Source: Pseudomonadota bacterium (lineage in GTDB: Bacteria; Pseudomonadota; Gammaproteobacteria; Burkholderiales; Ferrovaceae). Taken from it: a stretch of DNA of 24,434 nt. Within the stretch, counting starts at the first letter, position 1. Each line of letters begins with the position of its first letter. The position numbers and the translations under genes were made by a program. Shown one piece after another: positions 8,400 through 15,077 of the stretch. The notes below the pieces were generated by a model. That model did not search any database and was not told the DNA's origin. It was given only the letters and a program-made list of their open reading frames with translations. Location of the stretch: the NCBI GenBank assembly GCA_021811005.1, contig JAJZPY010000018.1, forward strand, positions 1-24,434, given 5' to 3'.

Positions 8400-9180
8400 G
8401 GGGGGCACCCCCGGGTGAGGCGGCTCCGATCTGCAGCAGCAGGGCGGCGTGGTCGGAATAGGGCTGGGGCAGCACGCGCAGGCTGGAACGTGCTGCCAGC
8501 GAACGGGAGCCGATGCAGATGTCGAGGACCAGGGAGCGCTTGTGGAACGTGAAGGTGGGCTCATCGTGCCGGTTGAACAGCACGAAGTCCGAATGGTTCA
8601 GCAGCGGACCCAGTTCCGACAACCCCGTGAGCAGGTTGAAATCACCCAGGAACACCGCTTCGCCGGACTCCCCGTGCAGCAACTGGCGAATTTCCAGGAG
8701 CTGGGCCTGGCGGGCCCGCCGGTTGAGGGAGAGGTGCGAGAAAAACAGAACGAGGTTGCGGTCGAGACGGATCTTGTACACCAGCCGCTTGATGCCGTGG
8801 TGCAGGTACAGGGTTTCGAAGGGGAAAGGCTGCTTGGCCATGAAGCCGTTGCTTTTTCCCCGGGTCACAAAAAACGAGCGCAGGCGGCTTGCCAGTCCGT
8901 ACTTGTTTTCAATGTGGGCATGACCGTAATGGGCCCCGGTGAGGGCCTTGAGCTGATTGACGCCGCCGGAAGGAAAGGAGCCCTGGTCGATTTCCACGAA
9001 GCAGCACAGGTCGGGGTTCTCGCGCGCGATGAGGTCGCTCAACTGGTCCAGGGCGCGCTGCTGGACCGTGGGTGCGCAGTAGAAATGCCGGTGCAGATAA
9101 CGGACATGGTGGGAAATCTGCCCCCCGATGTCCCGGGCGTAACCCAGATTGCTCAAGAGAATCGTATAGGGGCCGGCCAT
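8392..9180 (-). CDS. Endonuclease/exonuclease/phosphatase (EEP) fold protein
   Basis: 262 residues with the full set of EEP catalytic signatures: LLSNLGY (Asn) at the N terminus, CFVEIDQ (metal-binding Glu), FSHLSL (His), FLGDFNLL (Asp/Asn) and SDHAALL (Asp-His pair) at the C terminus. The superfamily covers AP endonucleases, DNases, sphingomyelinases and inositol-phosphate phosphatases, so substrate cannot be assigned from motifs. No signal peptide is evident. It is the first gene of a tight operon with DedA and a phospholipase D-like protein. That context favours a phosphodiester or phospholipid-related substrate over DNA repair (inference). The ATG at 9180 is preceded by AAGGGG and GAAGG. 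It is divergent from the cytochrome c gene across an 86-bp gap. Confidence 0.85.
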   Translation of the reverse strand: MAGPYTILLSNLGYARDIGGQISHHVRYLHRHFYCAPTVQQRALDQLSDLIARENPDLCCFVEIDQGSFPSGGVNQLKALTGAHYGHAHIENKYGLASRLRSFFVTRGKSNGFMAKQPFPFETLYLHHGIKRLVYKIRLDRNLVLFFSHLSLNRRARQAQLLEIRQLLHGESGEAVFLGDFNLLTGLSELGPLLNHSDFVLFNRHDEPTFTFHKRSLVLDICIGSRSLAARSSLRVLPQPYSDHAALLLQIGAASPGGAPHA

Positions 9181-9266
9181 GCCTTCATTGTAATCCCCTT
9201 GCCTGTCCGCCGGGCCGGTTTGAGCGGTGATACACTAGCCCGTCATCTTCTGTTTCGGGAGGCGTC

Positions 9267-9716
9267 ATGAACGGAATTTACAGAAAATCCCTCGCCCGCG
9301 GGTTGCTGGCGGCTGCCGCGCTGGTGGGCTTTGCCGCAGCGGCCGGTGCCGCCCCGGTGTCCGATCCCCAGCTCGCGAAAGTGGTTGCCCAAGGCAAAAC
9401 GCTGTTCACCCAGAGCAAATTCGACGGCAACGGACGGGTTTGCCAATCCTGCCATCTGGGCGGCGGCCTGGAGCCGGGACGGCGCCCGGACGGCAAGCCC
9501 ATCCCCAGCCTGGCCAATGCCGCCGCAGTGTTCCCGCGCTACAAGGCGAGGGCCGGTCGCGTGTTTACGCTGGCGGACCAGGTTCGTGCCTGCATCGGGG
9601 GCGCCCTGGAAGGGAAGGACCCGGGAGAGGGGAGCGAGGAAGTGACGGCCCTGGTGGTCTATCTGACCTCCCTTTCCCAGGGCAAGGCCATCGACATGGG
9701 AGGCCAGCCCCAATGA
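9267..9716 (+). CDS. Exported monoheme c-type cytochrome
   Basis: 149 residues. A signal peptide with a basic start (MNGIYRKSLAR) and an alanine-rich core ends at AAAGAAP, so the product is periplasmic. One heme-binding CQSCH motif is present, followed by LGGG. A later region (FPRYKARAGRVFTLADQVRACIGGALEGK) resembles cytochrome domains of the SoxA/TsdA type more than small class I cytochromes, and a Met in IDMGG near the C terminus could be a distal ligand. GGGAGG precedes the ATG. The stop overlaps the start of trxC (ATGA), so the two are co-translated. Function: periplasmic electron transfer; the partner is unknown. A TACACT hexamer at 9231-9236 is a possible -10 but no good -35 is visible. 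Confidence 0.85.
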   Translation: MNGIYRKSLARGLLAAAALVGFAAAAGAAPVSDPQLAKVVAQGKTLFTQSKFDGNGRVCQSCHLGGGLEPGRRPDGKPIPSLANAAAVFPRYKARAGRVFTLADQVRACIGGALEGKDPGEGSEEVTALVVYLTSLSQGKAIDMGGQPQ

Positions 9717-10150
9717 TCCAGTTTGCCTGTCCGCATTGCGGCACGGTGAATCGTTTGCCCGAAGCGCGGCTGGCCGAATCGCCCCAGTGCGGTGCCTGCA
9801 AGGCACTGCTGCTGGGTGGCGTGCAGGCACTTGACGCCCTGAATCTCGATGCAGTGCTGCAGCAGTCGGCATTGCCGGTTCTGGTGGATTTCTGGGCTCC
9901 CTGGTGCGGCCCGTGCCGCAGCTTTGCGCCCGTGTTTGCCGCGGCCGCAAAAAAACACGGCGGGCGCCTGCTGTTTGCCAAGGTGGACACTGAAGCCCTG
10001 CCGGCCCTGGGGGCGCGTTTCAACATCCGTTCCATTCCCACGCTGGCCGTATTCCAGGGCGGGCAGGAACTGGGACGACTGTCCGGCGCCTTGCCGCCGG
10101 CACAACTGGAACAACTGATTGCCGAAGTGCTGAAACAAGTCTCCGTTTGA
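9713..10150 (+). CDS. trxC: Thioredoxin 2 (zinc-finger thioredoxin)
   Basis: 145 residues. The N terminus carries two CxxC pairs (CPHC and CGAC, about residues 6-30), the zinc-binding extension that distinguishes Trx2/TrxC from TrxA. The thioredoxin fold follows, with FWAPWCGPCRSF (active-site WCGPC), the KVDTE strand, and the cis-proline loop in IRSIPTLAVF. It is a cytoplasmic disulfide reductase, usually induced by oxidative stress. Its ATG overlaps the cytochrome stop in an ATGA arrangement, and a gene for an OsmC-like peroxidase follows 21 bp later. The operon therefore joins periplasmic electron transfer with cytoplasmic thiol defence. Length and motifs are normal for the family. Confidence 0.93.
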   Translation: MIQFACPHCGTVNRLPEARLAESPQCGACKALLLGGVQALDALNLDAVLQQSALPVLVDFWAPWCGPCRSFAPVFAAAAKKHGGRLLFAKVDTEALPALGARFNIRSIPTLAVFQGGQELGRLSGALPPAQLEQLIAEVLKQVSV

Positions 10151-10171
10151 AATCCTGAAAGGAAAACCATC

Positions 10172-10624
10172 GTGTCAGAGCAACCCCAGGTCGTGCTGGA
10201 GCAACAGCAGGACTACCGTTTCGTCGTCCATTTCGAATCCCGCCCATCGCCCCTCGTGGTGGACGAAAACCCGCCGCTGGGCGCAGCGGCCGGACCCAGT
10301 CCGGCACAGCTGCTGGTGGCAGCCGTGGCCAACTGCCTGTCCGATTCGCTCCTGTTTGCCTTGCGCAAGTTCAAGCAATCACCGGAGCCGCTGCGCACCG
10401 AAGGCTGGGCCGACATCGGCCGCAATGCGGAAGGCCGCATGCGCGTGCTGACCATCCGCATCACCCTGCACCTGGGCGTGCCCGCAGGTTCTCTTGAACA
10501 TCTGGAGCGCGTGCTGGACCAGTTCGAAGGGTTCTGCACGGTAGGCCAGAGCGTGGCCCAGGGCATTCCCCTGCAGGTGACCGTGCAGGACAGTACCGGC
10601 GCGGTGCTCAAAGCCCCGGCCTGA
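10172..10624 (+). CDS. OsmC/Ohr-family peroxiredoxin-like protein
   Basis: 150 residues, GTG start preceded by GAAAGGA. The two reactive cysteines of the OsmC/Ohr fold are visible: one in VAAVANCLSDSL on the central helix and one in FEGFCTVGQSV. The substrate is expected to be organic hydroperoxides reduced at a Cys pair in the cytoplasm, although many OsmC paralogues (YhfA-type) have no assigned substrate. It closes the cytochrome-trxC-osmC operon. The Cys spacing fits OsmC-like better than Ohr, but I cannot decide the subfamily. The stop codon lies in an inverted repeat shared with the convergent lyase gene. Confidence 0.85.
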   Translation: MSEQPQVVLEQQQDYRFVVHFESRPSPLVVDENPPLGAAAGPSPAQLLVAAVANCLSDSLLFALRKFKQSPEPLRTEGWADIGRNAEGRMRVLTIRITLHLGVPAGSLEHLERVLDQFEGFCTVGQSVAQGIPLQVTVQDSTGAVLKAPA

Positions 10625-10641
10625 AGATTCCCTGCTTCAGG
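10620..10641. terminator. Inverted repeat at convergent gene ends, possible bidirectional terminator
   Basis: CCTGAAG (10620-10626) and CTTCAGG (10635-10641) form a perfect 7-bp stem with an 8-nt loop. Each arm contains the TGA stop of one of the two convergent genes. There is no T-tract on either side, so termination activity is uncertain. Confidence 0.45.
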
Positions 10642-11554
10642 TGCAGGAACGCGTGCGCGGGTTGTCCACCGTGCCGGCGCGCAACAGTTGGCTGGGCACC
10701 TGGCGCCCGGCCAGCGCCTCCACCCGCGTCGCCCCCTCCAGCAGCAGCGGCAGGTTCATGCCGGGGTCATAGCCCATGAGTTGCAGCATGTGCACGAGTT
10801 CTTCCGTGCAGATGTTGCCGGTCGCACCCGGCGCGTAGGGGCAGCCACCCAGGCCGCCCAGGGAGGCATCGAATTCGCGGATGCCGGCCTGCAGGGCCGC
10901 GAGCGCGTTGGCCAGTCCCATGCCGCGCGTGTTGTGGAAATGCAGTGTGAGTTCAAGCCGGGGAAAGCGCTCGAGCGCTTCGCGAGAGAGGCGCCCCACG
11001 GCGCCGGGATCGGCCATGCCGGTGGTGTCGCACAGGGAGACGCCGCGCACGCCCAGATTGGCAAAGCGCGCTGCCCATTCCAGTACGGCGGCCGGATCCA
11101 CGGCCCCCTCGAAAGGGCAGCCGAAACTGGTGGAAAGCGACACGTTCACCGGCGTGCCGGCTTGGTGGGCCAGCCGGATCACTTCCGTGAGCTGGGCGCA
11201 GGATTCCTCGCGGCTCATGCGCAGGTTGGCCCGGTTGTGCGATTCGCTTACCGACAGCACCAGGTTGAACGCGTCCACGCGGGCCTTGAGCGCGCGTTCC
11301 GCGCCGCGCACGTTGGGAATCAGCGCCACGTATTCCACCGCGGGGTTGCGCCGGATGCCGGCCATCACCGCTTCGGCGTCCGCCAGCATGGGAATGGCTT
11401 TCGGGCTGGTGAAGGAAGTGACTTCAATGGCGTGGTAACCGGCCTGGCTCATGAGGTCGATGAGGGCGATCTTGTCTTCGGTGGGAATAAAGCGGGGTTC
11501 GGACTGGAAGCCGTCGCGCGTGACCACTTCATTGATGCGCACTTGGGTACTCAT
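10637..11554 (-). CDS. Hydroxymethylglutaryl-CoA lyase family protein
   Basis: 305 residues, the usual size for the family. Catalytic features: VVTRDGFQSE (the Arg-Asp pair of the RDGxQ motif), the HFHNTRG metal-binding His pair, and GGLGGCPYAPGATGN with the loop cysteine, followed by CTEELVHML. These fit a TIM-barrel HMGL enzyme that cleaves a 3-hydroxy-3-methyl acyl-CoA. Substrate could be HMG-CoA (giving acetyl-CoA and acetoacetate, end of leucine degradation) or a related compound such as citramalyl-CoA. The stop of the upstream CoA-transferase overlaps its start by 4 bp. That pairing argues for a free acid first converted to its CoA thioester and then cleaved here. The leucine-pathway neighbours (isovaleryl-CoA dehydrogenase, methylcrotonyl-CoA carboxylase) are not in the window. 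Confidence 0.88.
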   Translation of the reverse strand: MSTQVRINEVVTRDGFQSEPRFIPTEDKIALIDLMSQAGYHAIEVTSFTSPKAIPMLADAEAVMAGIRRNPAVEYVALIPNVRGAERALKARVDAFNLVLSVSESHNRANLRMSREESCAQLTEVIRLAHQAGTPVNVSLSTSFGCPFEGAVDPAAVLEWAARFANLGVRGVSLCDTTGMADPGAVGRLSREALERFPRLELTLHFHNTRGMGLANALAALQAGIREFDASLGGLGGCPYAPGATGNICTEELVHMLQLMGYDPGMNLPLLLEGATRVEALAGRQVPSQLLRAGTVDNPRTRSCT

Positions 11555-12756
11555 GCGATGACTCCTTGCTGGCGCAGGTGCTGGAGGGCGACCTCGTCAT
11601 ACCCCAGGGCCCCCAGCACGGCATCCGTGTCTTCCCCCAGGCGCGGCGCGCAGCGCCGCAGGCTTCCGGGGGTGCGCGACAGCTTGGGCACGATGCCTGG
11701 CACTTCGAGCGCGAGGCCGGCGGCCGTGGTGGTGGACAGGATCATGTCGCGCGCACGGTAGTGGGGGTCGCGCGCGATGTCGGCCACGGTGTAAATGCGG
11801 CCACCGGGCACGTTGGCGCGCTGGAGCGCGTCCAGCACCTGGGTGATGGTGAGGGTTTGCGTCCATGCGCCGATGGCGGCATCGATTTCCGCCGCGCGCC
11901 GGCTGCGGCCCTCGTTGTGGGCCAGGTCCGGGTCTTCGCCCAGGTCCTGGCGGCCGATGGCCTGCATCAGCCGCCTGAAAATGCTGTCGCCATTGCCGGC
12001 CACCAGCACCCAGCCGTCCAGGCAGGGGTAGGCGTTGCTGGGCGTGATGCCGGGCAGCGCGCTGCCGGCCGGCTCGCGCACCACGCCAAACGCGCTGTAT
12101 TCCGGCAACAGGCTTTCCATGCAGTTGAACACCGCCTCGTACAGGGCCACGTCCACCACCTGGCCCCGTCCGCCGTTGCGGCTGCGTTCGTGCAGGGCCG
12201 ACAACAGGCCGATGGTGCCGTGCAGGGCGGCCAGCGTATCGCCGATGCTCACCCCCACGCGCACCGGCACTTCGCCCGGCTGGCCGGTGAGGTGACGCAA
12301 CCCGCCCATGGCTTCGCCCACCACGCCAAAGCCCGGCTGGTCGCGATAAGGGCCGGTCTGCCCGAACCCGGAAATGCGCAGCAGGATGAGGCCGGGGTTG
12401 CGCGCGGACAGGGCTTCGTAGGACATGTCCCAGCCTTCCAGGGTGCCTGGCCGGAAATTTTCCACCAGGATGTCCACGCCCGCTGCCAGTTCGCGCACCA
12501 GGGCCTGACCTTCCGGCCGGCGCAGGTCGATGGCGACCGAGCGCTTGTTGCGCGACTGCACTTCCCACCACACGGACGTGCCTTCGTGCAGCAGGCGCCA
12601 CTGGCGCAACGGGTCGCCGGTTCCCGGCGGCTCCACCTTGATGACGTCGGCGCCCAGGTCGGCCAGGGTCTTGGTGGCGAAGGGGCCGGCGATGAGCTGC
12701 CCCAGTTCCAGTACGCGCAGGCCGGCGAGGGGGCCGGCAGGAGGCGAATGTTCCAT
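11551..12756 (-). CDS. CaiB/BaiF-type (class III) CoA-transferase
   Basis: 401 residues. Family motifs: LAGLRVLELGQLIAGPFAT at the N terminus, LADLGADVIKVEPP, DPLRQW, NKRSVAIDL, VENFRPGTLE, and the catalytic aspartate in GVSIGDTLAALHG (about residue 171). It moves CoA between a donor acyl-CoA and a carboxylic acid by a covalent aspartyl intermediate. Related enzymes include formyl-CoA transferase, citramalate CoA-transferase and succinyl-CoA:hydroxymethylglutarate transferase. The ATG at 12756 follows AAGGAA; the open frame extends further upstream but through the promoter region of the divergent carrier and has no family similarity. ATGA overlap with the lyase gene implies a two-step pathway. 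The substrate acid is unknown. Confidence 0.88.
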   Translation of the reverse strand: MEHSPPAGPLAGLRVLELGQLIAGPFATKTLADLGADVIKVEPPGTGDPLRQWRLLHEGTSVWWEVQSRNKRSVAIDLRRPEGQALVRELAAGVDILVENFRPGTLEGWDMSYEALSARNPGLILLRISGFGQTGPYRDQPGFGVVGEAMGGLRHLTGQPGEVPVRVGVSIGDTLAALHGTIGLLSALHERSRNGGRGQVVDVALYEAVFNCMESLLPEYSAFGVVREPAGSALPGITPSNAYPCLDGWVLVAGNGDSIFRRLMQAIGRQDLGEDPDLAHNEGRSRRAAEIDAAIGAWTQTLTITQVLDALQRANVPGGRIYTVADIARDPHYRARDMILSTTTAAGLALEVPGIVPKLSRTPGSLRRCAPRLGEDTDAVLGALGYDEVALQHLRQQGVIA

Positions 12757-12891
12757 GGATGTCTGTTCCTTGTGGCGATGCGGGGTGGCCGAACCGGCCG
12801 AGACAAATAATGCTACCCTAAAACACTTTTTGCCTGCGGCAGACACAAAAGAAGGGAGCCGCACCCGGACCCACTGACTGGAGGAACCTTC

Positions 12892-14205
12892 ATGAAAGCA
12901 GCCCCCTGGCATGCCGGCCTGACTTCGCAACACTGGAAAGTGCTCACGGGCAGTTTCCTGGGATGGGTGTTCGACGGCTATGAAGCCTATGCCCTGATCG
13001 TGGTGCTGCCCATGGCCATGAAAATGCTGCTCGCGCCCGATCAGCTGGGATCGCAGGCGATCTACGCCGGCGGCGCCATCGGCATCACGTTGCTGGGGTG
13101 GGGCCTGGGCGGACTGGCAGGCGGCATCCTGGCCGACTACGTGGGGCGCAAGCGCGTGATGCTCTGGTCGGTGTTTGGTTATGCCCTCTTTTCCGGGCTC
13201 ACGGCCCTGGTTTCGGATTTTTCCCAACTGGCCTTGCTGCGTTTCGTGACCGGGCTCGCCATGGGCAGCGAGTGGGCCACCGGCGTGTCCCTGGTGGCGG
13301 AAACCTGGCCCAACCGGGCGCGCCCCAAGGGGGCGGGCTTTCTCCAGTCAGGTTTTGGCTGGGGCACCCTGCTGGCGGCCCTGGTGTGGTTTTACCTGTC
13401 GCAGAACCAGCCGCTGGGCGCCGACAGCTGGCGCCTGATGTTTGCCGTGGGGGCCGTGCCGGCCCTGTTCGTGCTCTACATCCGCCGCACCCTCGAGGAA
13501 TCCCAGAAATGGAAAGCCGCCGTTCAGGCCCGGCGCTGGGCCGCCACCGGCGGGTCTGCCGTCGCCGGTGCCGGGCGTCCTTTCACCCTGTTCCAGCTGT
13601 TCCGCGAACCCGAAGCCTTGCGCCGCACCCTGATCGCTTTCGTGCTGTCGGCCGTGACCACCACCGGCTGGTGGGCCATTTCAAGCTGGCTGCCGGGATA
13701 CACGGTGGGGCTGGCCAAGGCCGCCGGACTGGCCGATCCCGGAGTCTGGGGCGCGCGCGTGGCCCTGCTCTACACCGTCGGTGCGGTGGTGGCCTATCTT
13801 TTGGCCGGATTCGTGATCGACGTCATCGGGCGGCGCTGGTTCCTGTTTCTCACCTATCTGGGCAGCCTGCTGCTGACGGTGGTCACGTATCGCTGGGTGG
13901 GATCCGTGGACACCATGCTGTGGGTGGCTCCGCTCAACGGTTTCTTCACCCTGGGCTGCGCCTACGTGTGGATGGCCATTTATCCGGCCGAGTTGTTCGC
14001 CACCACCGTGCGCGCCACGGCCGCCAGCGTGATTTTCAATGCCGCCCGTCTGGTGGCCTGGGTTTTTCCGATCATGGCGGGGTCCATCATCAAGACTTTC
14101 GGCAGCGTTCCCCATGCGGCGCTCAGCATCGGGCTGGTCTACCTGCTGGGGCTGGTGCTGCCCTGGCTGTTGCCGGAAACCACCGGTCAGGAACTGCCCG
14201 ACTGA
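12892..14205 (+). CDS. MFS transporter, organic-acid/metabolite:H+ symporter type
   Basis: 437 residues with about 12 membrane segments. Key features: GWVFDGYEAYALIVVLP in the first helix (the FDGYD-like motif of sialate/aromatic-acid symporters), ILADYVGRKRVML (MFS motif A between helices 2 and 3), MGSEWATGVSLVAETWPNRARPKGAG (helices 4-5 loop), a basic cytoplasmic middle loop (about residues 200-235), and a PETTGQELPD tail. It is an inner-membrane secondary transporter. It is divergent from the CaiB-HMGL genes across 135 bp and is followed by a reductase gene, so the likely cargo is the acid consumed by those enzymes (inference). GGAGGAA precedes the ATG. The exact substrate cannot be told. 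Confidence 0.85.
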   Translation: MKAAPWHAGLTSQHWKVLTGSFLGWVFDGYEAYALIVVLPMAMKMLLAPDQLGSQAIYAGGAIGITLLGWGLGGLAGGILADYVGRKRVMLWSVFGYALFSGLTALVSDFSQLALLRFVTGLAMGSEWATGVSLVAETWPNRARPKGAGFLQSGFGWGTLLAALVWFYLSQNQPLGADSWRLMFAVGAVPALFVLYIRRTLEESQKWKAAVQARRWAATGGSAVAGAGRPFTLFQLFREPEALRRTLIAFVLSAVTTTGWWAISSWLPGYTVGLAKAAGLADPGVWGARVALLYTVGAVVAYLLAGFVIDVIGRRWFLFLTYLGSLLLTVVTYRWVGSVDTMLWVAPLNGFFTLGCAYVWMAIYPAELFATTVRATAASVIFNAARLVAWVFPIMAGSIIKTFGSVPHAALSIGLVYLLGLVLPWLLPETTGQELPD

Positions 14206-14232
14206 AGGAGCCCCGTGCACCGCGAAACGGTC

Positions 14233-14266
14233 TATAATGTTGCACCGCAGTATATTTTAATAGACT
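14233..14266 (+). promoter_or_regulatory. AT-rich promoter region before the SDR gene
   Basis: TATAAT (14233-14238) is a perfect -10 hexamer, but no -35 lies at 17 bp. Alternatively TTGCAC (14240-14245) with TAGACT (14261-14266) has a 15-bp spacer. The stretch 14233-14275 is strikingly AT-rich compared with its surroundings. TGCACCGCA (14241-14249) has the TGC-N3-GCA form described for some PhaR operators; a chance match is quite possible. Confidence 0.35.
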
Positions 14267-14285
14267 GTTTTATCAAGGAAAATCC

Positions 14286-15026
14286 ATGAGATTCGCGGAC
14301 AAGGTGGCGCTCGTCACGGGTGCTGCCAACGGCATCGGACTGGCCACGGCCCACAAGTTTGCGGCAGAAGGCGCCCAGGTGATCCTGTGCGACTTGCTTC
14401 AGGATCCTCTGGAAGCGGCCGCCGCGGCGATCCGGGCCGAAGGCGGGCGCGCCGTCGCCCATACCCTCGACGTGGCCGACCGCGGGCGCGTGGATGCCGT
14501 GGTGGGCGCTGTCGTGGCATCCCACGGCCGCATCGACATCCTCATCAACAATGCGGGCATCACCCGGGACGCGCGTCTGGTCAACATGACCGAAGCGCAG
14601 TTCGACGACGTGATGGACGTCAACCTCAAGGGCGTTTTTCACTGCACCCAGGCCGTGGTGCCCACCATGCTGGCCCAGGGCCGCGGCGCCATCGTCAACG
14701 CGTCGAGCGTGGTGGGGCTGTATGGCAATTTCGGGCAGACCAACTATGCCGCCAGCAAATTCGGCGTGATTGGTTTCACCAAGACCTGGGCGCGCGAACT
14801 GGGTCCCAAGGGCATTCGCGTGAATGCGGTTTGTCCCGGCTTCATCGCCACCAGCATCCTGGATACCATTCCCCAGGACGTACTGGAAAAAATGCGCGAA
14901 CGCTCCTGGCTGCACCGGCTCGGCACGCCGCAGGAAATGGCCAACGTGTATGCGTTCCTGGCCAGCGACGAAGCCAGCTACATCAACGGCGTGGCCCTGG
15001 AAGCCAGCGGAGGCATTTCGCTCTGA
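14286..15026 (+). CDS. Short-chain dehydrogenase/reductase, FabG/PhaB-like
   Basis: 246 residues. Rossmann signature TGAANGIG near the N terminus, a CDLL segment after strand 2, NNAGIT, NASSVVG with the catalytic Ser, YAASK with the catalytic Tyr and Lys, and the closing YINGVALEASGG. This is a classical SDR and fits NAD(P)H-dependent 3-oxoacyl-ACP or acetoacetyl-CoA reductase. AAGGAAAAT precedes the ATG. An AT-rich promoter separates it from the MFS gene, so it may have its own transcript. A reductase for acetoacetyl-CoA would fit with a lyase that yields acetoacetate, and with polyhydroxybutyrate synthesis, but no PHA gene is in the window. Confidence 0.87.
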   Translation: MRFADKVALVTGAANGIGLATAHKFAAEGAQVILCDLLQDPLEAAAAAIRAEGGRAVAHTLDVADRGRVDAVVGAVVASHGRIDILINNAGITRDARLVNMTEAQFDDVMDVNLKGVFHCTQAVVPTMLAQGRGAIVNASSVVGLYGNFGQTNYAASKFGVIGFTKTWARELGPKGIRVNAVCPGFIATSILDTIPQDVLEKMRERSWLHRLGTPQEMANVYAFLASDEASYINGVALEASGGISL

Positions 15027-15034
15027 GAGTCCGG

Positions 15035-15056
15035 GCCGCCGTTGGACAACGGCGGC
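15035..15056 (+). terminator. GC-rich hairpin between the SDR and DUF748 genes
   Basis: GCCGCCGTT (15035-15043) pairs with AACGGCGGC (15048-15056) around a 4-nt loop, starting 9 bases after the SDR stop. There is no T-tract after it, so it may act as a pause/termination or mRNA-stabilising structure rather than a classical terminator. Confidence 0.45.
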
Positions 15057-15077
15057 GCTTGAAGCGACAATGGAAAA

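Noticed and set aside
12757..13227. A longer CaiB frame reaching into the divergent MFS gene
   Set aside because: The CaiB family begins at LAGLRVLELG shortly after ATG 12756. The extension would run antisense through the MFS start and promoter.
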